A stretch of DNA of 64,000 nt from Silene conica (Eukaryota > Streptophyta > Magnoliopsida > Caryophyllales > Caryophyllaceae). Made by a program: the position numbers and the translations under genes. The notes under the pieces are model-generated. The model saw only the letters and a program-made list of their open reading frames with translations. It was not told the origin of the DNA and ran no database searches. Every line of letters starts with the position of its first letter. The stretch's first letter is position 1. This document shows positions 33,756 through 45,805 of the stretch, piece by piece. The stretch is from assembly GCA_029255685.2 (NCBI GenBank), contig CM055313.2, positions 30,624,579 through 30,688,578 on the forward strand, given 5' to 3'.

Positions 33756-36245
33756 GATTGATATTGATACGAAGACTACAAAATTTTAAACATATGATGA
33801 AATTAAATGCTAATCGTTTTAATTTTCATTTTAACTTGTAAACATATTTACTAAGTTGATGCATCTATAAAATGACCTCTATCCAATTTTATAAATGATT
33901 CCAAGACCCAAACCCATACTATCGAAATCGTGAACCACTGGAACTCCGACCCAATGATATGGTTTGGTGGGTTAAAATAAACCGGTTCTACCCTAGAACT
34001 CTTGGTTGATGACAAATCATAATTTATACATCTTAGCCCGGAACACATTGACCACTGGTCCTCTACACTTCCGTTGAGTACAAACCAAATTTCAAATGCA
34101 TCGGGATGCGATCCGCCCACTGGACTGAATCCACCCCATCGCCCCACTTATCCTATGTAATGGGGTTCGTACTGCCCACTGGACTAGTACCACCCCACGA
34201 AATAGAAGCTCATTGGTTCTACTATTTGGTAAGGCTAATCCTCAATTGTTTTGTTTAATATAGAGGTCTTGTCAATTTATTATCTATCTCCTTTAAGCGA
34301 ATTAAATTGGTGAACTCGATAATTATAATTGACACGGTCGTTATTAACGATCTAAACTAGTATGCATGTTTATGGCGATTTGGCTATGCATGCAAACATA
34401 TTAAAATGCAAAAGTAAAAGCAATAAAGCAATGAAATCCTAGTATGGCCTTCCTAGTAATAGTAAAAACTAATTAACTATTACAAATTCGGAAACCAACT
34501 CCATGGTCCCTTAAACTTCATTGGCACGTCATCCAAGAAAACACCGTCTTGTCGGAACTCCTTTCCGTATGGCACCGTCTTTTGGATCTTCGGAATTACA
34601 ATAAAATAATACAACTATTCTATTGTAAAACTGAAAATTTAAATTACAAACCCGTGATACGAGATCACATAAATTACAACCGAATCAATATTCCCTTTCA
34701 TTACGGGTAATATTGATTAAAACTAAGGCCATACTAAGAAAAATTACATAATTCCAAATTATATAAATAACATTCAAAATATGACATTCATATTAAATAA
34801 ATTGCAATAAATAAAATATGTATGCACATGCTCAATTTTTAATGCCAAATCGCCTTATGGGAGCAAATATCTCATATTTGTTTACGGTTTTTACGGATAT
34901 GTGCGATTTTAACTATTAAAATCATCCAAAATTACATAAATCTCATTTATGTCCAAGTTAATCATCCTAACTTACTTTAGGAATCAATGTTTAGTCTCTA
35001 CTAATATTTGATCATGATCTAACTTGATTTTGCATTATTGTTCATAAATTACTTGTATTTTCGGGAAAAATAAACAAAATATGGCCAAATGAGTCAATAA
35101 AATTCGAAATTTAAAATTCAACAATTTTAAACTTTCTGGAAATTTTCTAAAAATTCAGAAATTATTGAAATGGTCTTTTGCAAATATTTATGGTCTATTT
35201 GTTAAATAAATCATATAAAAGTCGTTTTAAAGGTTTAAAATCCGATTTAAATTATAAAAACTTGCAATAATTTGCCATAAATTTTTAGTCATCCTAAAAT
35301 ATATATATAAATCTGAAAATGACCAAAAATTACAGACCATACCCGAAATTTTGTTTTTACGACTCATAAATTACGATTATTAGCTAATTAACTCATTAAA
35401 ATTAATAATCATAAAAACAGAAACTTTTTGATATCCAACTTTTAGATCTGATGTTCCTATAATATAAGACATCTATGGGTAAAATTCCATGCCATAATAT
35501 TAAGATTAACTATTTTTAACACAATAAGTCATTATATAGCCGATTTCAACTATTAAAATCATAAAACATGCATCACTTGAGAATAAATTCTCAAAAATTA
35601 CATACATTCTGTAAATATTGCATGTGACATTGTGTTAAATTTTTATGGCAAAATGCCAACTATAACTATTAAAGTCGAATTTGAGTCACTATTAATCCGA
35701 TTTTTACTATAAAAATCATTAATCATGCAATATAAGTCCAATAAATCCGAAAATTTATACAGGTATTTTATATATTGCATGTGACTTCTCATAAACATTT
35801 TAAGGTCAAATTCGAAATATAACCTTATATACCCATTTTTACTCATATTATGACTATTTATCTCATAAATTCATAATCCATGCATATTAACTCCATTTCT
35901 TACGAAACATCATATACAATATATTAAATATGCATGTGAGAACATATCAAAAAATCTCGGCCAGAAACTTTTTTTAACTATTTTTCCATTAATTGTTGTT
36001 TAAAACCGATTTAAACTACAAAATATACAAATAAATATAAAAATGAACAATAAAAATCCATAAAATTATTTTTATGTCCTAAAACCATTTTAGAATCAGA
36101 AACTTTAACATGCAAAATTATTTTGTGATTTATCATAATAAATACAATAATTTTCGAAATTTTCGAAATGTGTATGTTAAACCGATTTTAACATAAAACA
36201 TGAATCCGATCATGCATGCAACAACCGTAATGCTCTTATACCAAT
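33756..36245 (-). other. Gag-only element 5' leader and primer site
   Basis: 2.5 kb, AT-rich, with no coding signal. 33860-34200 holds repeated CCCACTGGACT phrases. On the minus strand TGGTATAAGAGC (36232-36243) follows the 5' LTR by two bases and differs by one base from the initiator-Met primer site TGGTATCAGAGC. Confidence 0.7.
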
Positions 36246-37535
36246 TGTTGGAAACTAAGTTCCCTTATGTTATACTCAAATCTAATGTGAGTTTAATTTA
36301 TTTAAGTTTAGTCATAAAACTTAATTAGATCTTATGCATGCATGATGATATCATAAGATTTAGTAGTCCTTACATTGGTTTTAGAAGGTTTATACTCAAT
36401 AATCACCTATTATTTGAGTCTTCAATCCACCGAAATTACCCTTAAACGATCTAACAAAAATCATCTCCTAAAGGTGCGTATCAAGGACCCGATCTCAAAC
36501 CAACACAATTTTGTTACTAGAAAAATGTATTAGTTAACTAGAGATAATAATAATATTACTCTTAATATTATTAATATAGAAATAATAACTTTCTTAGTAA
36601 AAACTATTTTACTAAAGAAAATATGAGATTAAGGTTTGTAGTATGTTTTGTGTTAGCACCAAAAGACTTAGCCAAAAACTTGCACAAATGAGGTGTGTGT
36701 GTGTGTGTGTGCATTATATAGAGCAAAAATGAGCTCATTTGCTTGCATGTCGGCCGGCTTCTTCAGGCCTTTTTTAAGGCCAATGCATGGCTTACTATTT
36801 CTTACATAAAGCATGCAAGATACCTTACACCCCTATTGTGTAAGATGCACACAATCAATTCATTCATTCAAACACACAACCTACATACATACATACTAAT
36901 ACACGGTTGAAATGGGGTTATTTTAGACCCCATTTTATCTTTGTCAATTGTGTTAATTTGTAACATGTCACACATGTTTCATAACACATGACCCAATTTG
37001 TTAATTGTGCAATTTTAACTATTAAAATTCATAATTTACAAATTTATTACATTTAAATAATTTACACTAATAATTTCGAAATTATTATTGTACAAAAATG
37101 TAATGTCATAATTTAATTACAACTCTTTTTAATTTTATGATCAACCGTGTTCATTCTCAATTTAATCGTTTCCCAAACGAATAAATAAAACCGAGTAATA
37201 AAACTATTTTATTACTTTGACTTTTATTATTATAATCCTATTATAAAAATATTCGTCATATAAAATTATTTCCAAAATTTCTAGTCATTAATTAATTTGT
37301 ATCCAATAAAATATTAATTAATTATCCCATTGAGACGGAATTCCCTAAAGATATGACCTTAAGGGATCAACTGATCACCACCATCATATGACAATAATGT
37401 CAAACTCTAGACAGCCAATCATTATCGGTAAATGTTGATCAGTCGACTTTAAAAGAGTAACACTCCCAGTTGTGTTTCATTCAAATGAGTTTTAATTACG
37501 TCAACACACTATTGTCGAGGACATTTCCTCCAACA
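36246..37535 (-). repeat. 5' LTR of gag-only element
   Basis: 1290 bp, intact, TGTTGGAAAC ... CTCCAACA on the plus strand. It includes a (GT)n run near 36692-36711 that is longer than in the other LTR. Confidence 0.88.
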
Positions 37536-39785
37536 GTCTTATTTTAAGTACGGAGTAATTATTTGGTTTAAAGTATTTGCACGTTATTCGATAATTAATT
37601 TATCGAATACGTGTTTTTATATTTTAACCGTATGTGCGTAGTGTAACGTAAAGTATGATAATATGATAGGATATGGGTACTTATAGCATTGGGCCTCGTA
37701 TAAAGTGAAACACCAAGCAGCCCACAAACACAACTCAACTCATCGACACACTACGTTTAACACAAACCACACAAACCTCTATGCGTGCCGCCTTACTTAA
37801 CGTATGATACCTCACCCCTTGACCTAAACGGAAGTCTAAAAATCTCATAACTACCCAGCCGTCACATCACAGAGCAAGGGAGAAGGGTTTATACGGTCAT
37901 CTCGGGGTGCTAGGACTGCTCGAATTGCCATAGAAGTAAGTCGTTCACAGCAGTTTCGTCTTTTCTTGGTTTGTCCTTTCGTTTTAATGCGTTGATTCTG
38001 ATTAGATGCTAGGTTTATAAGTTCTGAAAGTTGTTTAATAACAAACTAGGATGTATAGTAGTCATCTGTAGACCCTAATAACGTCGTCCCTGTATACCTA
38101 GGACCACCGACATAGGGTTTTAATCACCATGGCAACCGGTTTTCCGTTTCGTGTCAGAACAGAGTTGTTAACGTTGAACCATGCGTTTGATTTCGATGGA
38201 GTTTATGTGAATGTTTGTTTTGAGTAATAAGGGTGTTAGTTTGTCAGTGAGCAAAGGGTCGATTGGTGGTTTTTACGGTGGTTTAGGGTGGTTGTGCTTA
38301 TCGTTACAGTAGGCTGTTTTAGGGTAGGCTATGGCGTAAAACAGGGGAGTTACGTATGGGGTCTGGAATAGTCCGCGGTTGCAGGAGGTAGAAGAGGTGG
38401 CTGCGACTGCTATCTTCACACCCGGAACCACCACGACTCAGTGGCGAGTCTGGCGGTGTCGTGGGTGAAGGTAGTGGTTGGGTTTGGTGCCGAAACTGGG
38501 TTTCGTCGCGGTGGTCAGGGGGGTTACGGTCTGTACTGCGTTTTCTTTGTTGTTTCCGTAGGTTTGCTAGGCTGCGTCTTTTGTTGGCTAATTAGTGGAA
38601 TATGGTAGTAGTATGTTGTTATGTATGTTAGATGGTTATTTTATTATTAATTATGACACTAATTATATGGTTATGCTTGTATGGTATGGTAATGAGATGG
38701 GAATGATTAGTATTATGTAATGGTAAAGAAATAATTTTAGTAGTATAATTATAATTATTGTTATGAACTATTGTGGTATAAGCATTTGTTATTGTTTTTA
38801 TTATCTTACTAATGAGTATTGTGATATTTGGGTAAGTGTTCCTATGCTATATTTAGTAAGGCTAAAAATGGTAATTCTAATTATAGTAAGTTATAATTGG
38901 CTATGATAATTGTGTATTATGGGCATGCTTATATGTGGATATATTCACCATGTGTTATAAATAAATTAGTTAGGAACATGATCAAGTATGTGGTAGTGGT
39001 GATTGCTTGTACGAATAGCTTTTAATATTAAGTACTATTTATAGAAATTGATACTCAGTAATAATTATTGGAACAGAGTTCGGTTATTCGAGGTGGAATA
39101 TTCCTAGCAGCTGTTCAGTTGCCATTCTGCAATTTGAGGTAGGGGAATATCTACGACTTTGATTGTGATCTTACATGAGGACACTCAGTATCTGATTGAT
39201 ATATTTAGTTGTGATATATTGTGATTGATTGCTTATCACTGCTTATTGTGGAGAACGGAGATGTGATATGGGTCTTGTGATATGGGACTTGTGATATGGC
39301 CATGGGAGGTGTGGTGTGATGGGAGGTGTGGTGTGATGGAGGTGTGGAGTGGTGGAGGTGTGGTGGATGATCGAATGATATGGAGATGGAGGAGGATACG
39401 GTTCTATTGTTATTTATGTTTTATCTGTTTTACCTACTCAACCTCGCGGTTGACCCTGTGTATTCGTGTGACACCTACGATGATCCGGAATGGGGATTAG
39501 ATTCTACAGGAAAGAGACAGATGAGCCAGGAGCTGGGACGGGAATGTGAGATGCGGACTTGAGACCGACTTAGATCTACATCACATATAGAGTAGTCGTC
39601 AGTTGGGCTTTTATTTCTCCTATGTAATCTCTGAAATAACAAAAGTTTAAATTATATCAATTTTTATATAAAGTACTTTGGTTAATTTACTTTGTTATTC
39701 ACTACCTCGGAAATTCCGAGATAGTAACAGCTCAATTTACTGAGGATGTATTGCTAAAGGCTCCTTAATAAATCGGGGTGTTACA

Positions 39786-39965
39786 GCCTCTGAGTCTAGT
39801 GTCTTGCTGATTGGCGGGTCTATGCCTTAAGTTGGCCTCTGAGTCCTTGCTTGTTGAATGATTTGGTGTTTAGTTTATGTCTTAAGTTGACCGCTGAACC
39901 TTTACACTTGCTGAAAGATTGGTATGTAGGTTATGTCTTAAGTTGACCGCTGAACCTTATACTTG
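39786..39965 (+). repeat. Hairpin array in LTR-B, last part
   Basis: Remaining units after the LARD, including two with the loop variant ATGTCTTAAGTTGACCGCTG. Followed at 40112-40150 by the downstream GNRA-type module with ACCGG-GTAA-CCGGT, a third stem version. Confidence 0.8.
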
Positions 39966-40689
39966 CCTTGAGTTGGTACAGTGTCAGATATAGATGTTGA
40001 TAATGATGATATAGCTGTCAATATTGATGATATAGATGTTTTGACTTGTTATTGTTCATCCAAGGCATTGGATGACTCTTTAGTCAGTTTCGTAAATGGT
40101 TTGGACTGAAAGACCCCCGACCGGGTAACCGGTAGGGAAACCGGCTCTCCTTCCAAATAGTTTCCGAAGTTGGTTGAGAGCCGTGCATTAGTGATTGCAT
40201 GATAGTTGATGATCACTTATTGAGATACTGTTATACTTCACATGTTTATATATGTTGGAGTGTTCTGTTGTATTGCTTGTTACGTGTCGTTACAAAAGGT
40301 GGCTGGGAGAAATCTAGTCACTCCCCACTGATTGTGGCGTACATGTTTTCATGTATGTAGGTACATGCAGGTTGGACAGGGTTGGATGAGAGCTAGTGAT
40401 TGATGATCCACTTGTCATCATATGACTTACACTTACGAGTAGCTAGACTCTAGTTTGATACAGTTGTTATCTTTTGGTGCCTGTAGGGATTTTCCATCCC
40501 ATGCTTTGTATATATTTGGTTTTCCGTACTTAGAACTGTTATACTTATCTATTTTGTTTATATCAATTTCAGTTTCCAGTTTCAGTTTTAATTCACCTCG
40601 CTTGTTGTTTATGTTTAGAAAGTTTAAATTCCGCTGCATTTTTAGTACTTTGTGTGTTTATTTATTTCCGCTTCGCGAGGGGTTTTACA

Positions 40690-41432
40690 ACAAGATCCGA
40701 ATGCTTGGAATGAAAAAGAAAACCCTAAGTAAAAGTGTTTAGATCTAATGACTGCTTCAGAAAAATGCAAAGTAAAACTAAATGTAAAAGTTGAATTGTA
40801 AGTGATGAATCTCTCAAAAGTCTGCTAACCTAATCCTTAAATAAGGATTAGGTTAACTCTGAAAAATCTAAACCTAAAACGGAAATAGCAAATCCGGTAC
40901 GCTTAAGTGAATTGCTCGATCGAGTGACTTAACCACTCGATTGAGTAGTTGTTCTTTAAAAAGAGCTCGATCGAGTAACTTCAAGCTGGCAATTGCTCGA
41001 TCGAGTAACTCTGGAAACCTCGAAGGTTGGGTCCTTCCTGCAGACTCCTCGATCGAGTGCCAAACTGCTCGATCGAGGCTTTCTCCTCCTTCATCCACTC
41101 GATCGAGTTCTGGTGTTTACTCGATCGAGTAGATGATAGATACACTGCTTCTTTTTCGCTTCTTTCTTGCTTTTGTCCTTCGTCTTTGCCTCGGTTACAG
41201 TTCCTTTTGGCCTGGTACTGCAAAATCGGGGCTATGGGACTCCTTGACTTGCTTCATCTTCAAAAAGAGCTCAAAATGGACAGAAAAGGCATGGTTTCTT
41301 CATCTTTTGCATAATTCCTGCAAAATAACAGAAAGTACAGCAAAGGTAGAAAAAGGGGGCAAAATGGCACGTAAAATGCATAAAAATGCGTGCTAAATGA
41401 TGCCAAAAAGTGTATAAAATAAGCACGCATCA
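40690..41432 (-). repeat. Athila-like LTR (-), proximal piece with CTCGATCGAG palindromes
   Basis: Completes the LTR started at 12520. Positions 40915-41130 hold about nine copies of the palindrome CTCGATCGAG (one as CTCGATTGAG), often in pairs, parallel to the GGTCGACCGACC pairs of the plus-strand Athila-like LTR. Confidence 0.75.
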
Positions 41433-42318
41433 AATATCCCCAAACCAAACCTTTGCTTGTCCTCAAGCAAACTAATGCAACTAAAATAAGAAAAACAACC
41501 AACTAACTACCTAATGGAATGGAATCGCCTTAGAACCGACTATGAATCATGTTGTTGACCATGCGAATGCAGAAATTAACCATCACAGAGTTCAAAACCA
41601 AAAGCAACGAATTTATACATACAATGAAAACAACTTGGACGACTGACTCGAATGACTTGTGTACTTTGGACTCTCCCGGGTCGCTCTTCTGTCAATCAAT
41701 GGGTGAACATATATGTGTAAGAGAGAAGAATAAGAAAAATGAAGACACTCTCCTAACTGTGACCAACATATCATGCAATGCAACTAGTATGACAAATGAT
41801 TCTAACTACCGTACACACGCATAACAACCTGTCAAAGTCTATCACATGCCGAATACTTGCATAAATATGGTTATGTGAGGTAAAATGGGTAAAAGGAGGC
41901 AAAAAACTGTATGGGTAAGAGAGGGTAACGGCTCGAGCTAGCTACCAAGACTTAACCAAAAGTGAAACCTTCCAAAATACTCAAAAACAATGTCATGCTC
42001 GGCATATGACACAACTAACCCCGGAACCTTGAATCGGTCACACAATCATGCTTAGCAAACACTTTCTTTTTCTTTTCTTTTTCTTTTTCTATTCCCAAAA
42101 GATATAAATAAGTACGGGAATCATTTTTCTTTCCTCTTTTCTTTTTGCTTTCTTTTTCTTTTCTTTTTTTTTTCTTTTCTTTTTGTTTTGCTAAGTTCAT
42201 GACAAAAAATCATTCATCCGAATTCAAGTTCCAAATTCTCAAGTACTAACTCCGAAAATGAAGATCAAACCAAAAACTGATACAATGAAATATACCGCAA
42301 AACAACACTAAGGCTAGC
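41433..42318 (-). other. Athila-like 3' UTR, cut by the Tekay insertion
   Basis: Non-coding. It begins with the polypurine-type CCCCAAACC (plus strand) and includes a pyrimidine tract at 42058-42190 equivalent to the purine tract of the plus-strand copy. CTAGC at 42314-42318 is the left TSD candidate of the Tekay element. Confidence 0.65.
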
Positions 42319-43049
42319 TGTAAAACCCCTCGCGAAAGCGGAAATATAAACATACAAAAGTACGAAAAATGCAGCGGATTTAAAACTTTTTAAAGTAAAC
42401 AACATGCGAGAAGAATTAAACTGAAACTGAAACTGAAACTGAAATAAAACCAAAATAGATAAGTAACAGTTCTAAGTATCAAAACCAAATATTTACAACA
42501 GCCTGGGATGGAACATCCCTACAGGCACCAACAAAACTGTATCAAAAGAAACTAAGAGTCCAGCTAAACGATATAAGTGTAAGTCATATGATGACAACAT
42601 GATCATCACTCGCTAGCCCTCTCGTGAACCCCACTCCAACCTGCATGTACCTACATACATGAAAACATGTACGCCATAATCAGTGGGGAGTGACTAAAGT
42701 TCTCCTAGCCACCTTTTGTGACAACACGTAACACATAAAGCAATACAGAATACTCCAACATATATCAACATGTGAAGCATAAACATCTCATCAACTGATC
42801 TCATACTATCATGCAACTCTAGTGCACGGCTCTCAACCAACTTCATAAACCGTTAAGAAGGAGAGCCGGTTTCCCTACTGGTTACCCAGTCGGGGGGTCT
42901 TTCAATCCAACCATTTATGAAACCGAACTAAGAGTCATCCAATGCCTTGGATGATCAAACCATAACTCAAACAAACAATCATTTACTCATCATTATCAAT
43001 ATCTATATCTGACACGTACCAACTCAAGGCAAGCAGATAAATCCAGCAA

Positions 43050-43615
43050 GTAAAAGGTTCAGCGGTCAACTTAAGACATAACCTAATACTAATCAATCAG
43101 CAAGTGTAAAGGTTCAGCGGTCAACTTAAGACATGACCTAAACACCAAAACATTCAGCAAGCAAGGACTCGGAGGCCAACTTAAGGCATGAACCTGCCAA
43201 TCAGCAAGACACTAGACTCAGCGGCCAACTTATGGCATAGACTAGCATCCAAAAGTAAAGGACTCAGAGGCCAGCTTAAGGCATGTCCCTTCACCACATC
43301 ACAAGGTACTAGACTCAGAGGCCAGCTTAAGGCATGTCCTACCACCAAACATCTGCACTCCGGGCAAGGTGTCAGTTCCTTAGCTACCCCGTTGTGCAGC
43401 TGCTCTACTCGTCAGACTCAGAGGCCAACTTAAGGCATGTTCCAACGCGATCACAATCAAACATGTCTGGACTTAGAGGCAAGCTTAAGGCATGTCCCAG
43501 ACACGACAAACATACACATATGGAGCTCAGAGGCCAGCTTAAGGCATATGCCCATATATGACAAACAACTCACGTATTAAGTTCAGAGGCCAGCTTAAGG
43601 CATAACTTAATACGC
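43050..43615 (-). repeat. Hairpin array in LTR-D
   Basis: About eleven units with plus-strand core CAGAGGCCAGCTTAAGGCAT and paired, unit-specific flanks, e.g. CGTATTAAGTT with AACTTAATACG. Confidence 0.85.
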
Positions 43616-44671
43616 ATCAACTCAACATCAACCAAAGTCTACGAACTAATCTATAGTTCTACTTTTCTTAACCTCTAGTCAACACTTAATTGACCCCGGG
43701 AACTAAGTTGAGGGAGAGCCGTTTTCCCTTTCGGTTACCCGACCGGAGGGTCTCTATCCTCACTCCGTTCCCGAACCCAATATAGTGTCGCCCATCCTTT
43801 GGGGACCTCAAATACATATCAAGGGTACACAAAACGAGTTTCAATCAAAATCGATCAACCGTTTAAAAGTTATGCGCGAATTACAAACAAAACAGCCTAC
43901 AGGGATCCCCAGCCGGTCGGCAGGCAGCCGGTCGGCCGGCTGGTGATCCACTCAGCCTCCTTTCTTTTTAAAACCGAGAACAACACAAAGGGACTCCCAG
44001 CCGGTCGGCAGGCAGCCGGTCGGCCGGCTGGGAACCCATTCCCTTAGGCTTTACAAACTCGCAAACCACCCCACATGTACTCCCAGCCGGCTGGCAGGCG
44101 GCCGGTCTGCCGGTTGGGCTCCCTTCTTCCTAAGGTTTTCGCAAACACAAAACACACAAGGAGACCACCAGCCGGTCGGCCGGCTGGCAGTCCCAAGCCT
44201 TATTTCTACAGAATACGCAAAACACACAAGAAGCGCTCCAAGCCGGTCGACCGGCGGTCGGTCGGTCGACCGGCTCAGAGAGCCTGATACGAAAAACGCG
44301 AATTTCTAGATTATACAAAACACCACAAATCGACACCAATTCTTCAAAATTGTTACAAGTAAGGTTTACCCAACATTTCCAATCATCCAACACTACTTTC
44401 TAACAGCAAACAAATCCCATAACAATCCTCAAATGATTAATTCAATGTATCCGTCTTAACTTTGTGCAAAACTGAAAATAAGCTTAAGAACATATAACAA
44501 CATCACCAAGCATGAATTCTTCACATAAGAACAATCCTAAACATGATACTAAGTCCATTGATCATTAAACATTAACCAAAATCAGAAACAAATATAAGAA
44601 CACATCAAAACTTGCTAATATTCACATTAAGGCCTAGTTTCTCATTATAGTCACCTTAAATGCACTCCGGC

Positions 44672-44728
44672 TTAAAGATCCTCCTCTACCACGAAGCTAT
44701 CAATGTCCGGGTTCTCCAATCCTTCACC
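44672..44728 (-). CDS. Conserved 18-codon frame in LTR-D
   Basis: Minus strand reads GEGLENPDIDSFVVEEDL then TAA, after the acceptor-like CTTGTAG. Donor-like GTAAGGTAATAAT lies at about 44863-44875. LTR-D belongs to the coding Tekay copy, which links the frame to the element rather than to solo LTRs only. In the presumed upstream exon of this copy an ATG is followed at once by TAA. Confidence 0.45.
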   Translation of the reverse strand, partial: GEGLENPDIDSFVVEEDL

Positions 44729-45234
44729 TACAAGCACGAAAAACGGGTTTAAGGGCTAGAAAACGGAATTTATGCAAAACAGCCCAAATTTCGAGGTGAA
44801 GGATTTGAAAAACGAAAGTGATAGATGGCTTGGAAATTAAATGAGGATTCCGAAAATGTTATTATTACCTTACATCGGTAGACGGATGATGAAGAAAAGA
44901 GCAAAAGAAGAGGTTAACAACGGAGGTTTTAAGAGAAATTAGTTTACAGTGGAAAGTTTGAAGATGATGAATAAATGTCGACATATGTGATTTTAGGGAT
45001 TTAAGTAAGTGTCCTTTCCGTATTAAATGAAACGGGTTAGGATACTTGAACGGATATTTAAGATGTGAACTTAACCTCACCAAGTTTGTATTCGTCTTAA
45101 GGACTTAAGGTTCTTAAGACGGATCGTACTAATGAAATTAAAATCTTTCACAATAAATTATTAAAATATTATTTTATTACTTACAATAATTTAAAACGCT
45201 TAAATTAGATTTTACGAAAATACGGGATGTTACA

Positions 45235-45286
45235 ATCACCACAACTTCAAAAAGTTCCGTCCTCGAAACTCGAACGAAGATAAATT
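45235..45286 (-). promoter_or_regulatory. Tekay pol 3' end and polypurine region
   Basis: Between the pol stop and the LTR, the minus strand reads GAGTTTCGAGGACGGAAC and then AAGTTGTGGTGAT, the usual chromovirus sequence just before the 3' LTR. Confidence 0.6.
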
Positions 45287-45805
45287 CTAACTAACTCTAC
45301 CCCAATCGAAAAGAGAAGGATGCGCAATACGCATCGACGCCTCGGTCTCCCACGTCTGCTCCTCAACATCACCGCAACGCCAAAGGATCTTCACTAGCGG
45401 CACCACCTTGCTCCTAAGCTTCCTATCCTGACGGTCAAGGATCTTCACGGGACGCTCCTCGAAAGCAAGACTCGGCTCTAAGTTCTCGATCTCTCTGGGC
45501 AGAACATGACTCGGGTCACTAACATACTTACGGAGCTGAGAAACATGAAAGACACTATGAACCTTGCCCAAACTAGGAGGCAAGTCCAAACGATAAGCAG
45601 CAGCACCAATCCTCTTCACGATCTCAAAAGGCCCAATATACTTAGGACTCAACTTGCCCTTAACTCCAAACCTCTTAACGCCCTTCATCGGTGAAACTCT
45701 CAAGAAGACTCTGTCACCCACCTCAAACTCTAGAGGTCTACGGCGAACATCTGCATAGGATTTCTGCCGATCCTGTGCGGCCTTCATCCTACCCCTGATA
45801 AGCTG
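45287..45805 (-). pseudogene. pol: Tekay integrase C-terminus and chromodomain (3' piece of split pol)
   Basis: This piece continues the integrase cut off at 57649. It begins at the target site with LIRGRMKAAQDRQKSYAD and includes VGDRVFLRVSPMKG and KLSPKYIGPFEI (integrase C-terminal region) and VHSVFHVSQLRKY. It ends in a chromodomain with VKILWRCGDVEEQTWETE, whose aromatic and acidic residues are typical of chromoviruses and which is thought to guide insertion to marked chromatin. The stop is at 45287-45289. The frame runs on into the copia LTR on the left side of the break, but that extension is not part of this protein. The 11.8-kb SIRE-like insertion separates it from the rest of pol. 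Confidence 0.9.

Larger units (their letters stand above)
24570..37535 (-). mobile_element. Gag-only Ty1/copia-type element (TR-GAG-like), TSD GTCTT
   Basis: Ends TGTTGGAAAC ... CCTCCAACA. The right LTR (5' LTR in element orientation) is 1290 bp; the left is the same size once the CACTA insertion is removed. The internal region of about 6.5 kb encodes a single gag protein and no protease, integrase or RT. This matches the class described as terminal-repeat retrotransposons with GAG domain, which depend on other elements to move. The primer site and purine tract are on the minus strand, fixing the orientation. Confidence 0.85.
18261..39785 (+). mobile_element. Non-coding LTR retrotransposon (LARD-like), TSD GCCTC
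   Basis: Two 2.27-kb LTRs bound a 4.0-kb internal region with an initiator-Met primer site and a polypurine tract but no gag or pol. TSD GCCTC is at 18256-18260 and 39786-39790. LTR ends (TGTAATACTCCGTATTTTG ... GGTGTTACA) resemble those of the Tekay family (TGTAACATCCCGTATTTTC ... TTTTACA), so a Tekay-type element may supply the enzymes; that is inference. By-eye comparison of the two LTRs shows roughly twenty differences. The right LTR was later split by the gag-only element. Confidence 0.88.
24542..39785 (+). repeat. LARD 3' LTR, split
   Basis: Real pieces are 24542-24569 and 37541-39785, with the gag-only element between and GTCTT duplicated (24565-24569 and 37536-37540). The joined length of 2273 bp matches the left LTR. 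Confidence 0.88.
13257..40689 (+). mobile_element. Solo LTR-B, Tekay family (+), interrupted by two insertions
   Basis: Starts TGTAACATCCC and ends GGGGTTTTACA, flanked by ACAAG on both sides (13252-13256 and 40690-40694). Removing LTR-C (14717-17711 with one TSD) and the LARD (18261-39790 with one TSD) leaves about 2.9 kb, the normal LTR size of this family. The real pieces are 13257-14716, 17712-18260 and 39791-40689. It is therefore a solo LTR that received two further insertions. Confidence 0.9.
42319..45234 (-). repeat. Tekay 3' LTR (LTR-D)
   Basis: 2916 bp, TGTAAAACCCC ... GGGATGTTACA on the plus strand. It has both GNRA modules (about 42860-42903 and 43716-43756), the hairpin array (about 43050-43615), the GC-hairpin array (43905-44285, outer stem GGATC with GATCC in the first unit) and the 18-codon frame. 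In its fourth GC unit about 15 bases between CCGGTCGG copies are missing compared with LTR-E. Confidence 0.92.

Noticed and set aside
33851-34147. Minus-strand open frame of 98 codons upstream of gag
   Set aside because: It overlaps repeated CCCACTGGACT phrases in the leader and shows no protein family features.
40433-40742. Frames repeated near LTR ends (also 14767, 11288, 42265, 61691)
   Set aside because: They come from the conserved terminal part of Tekay LTRs and are frameshifted between copies.
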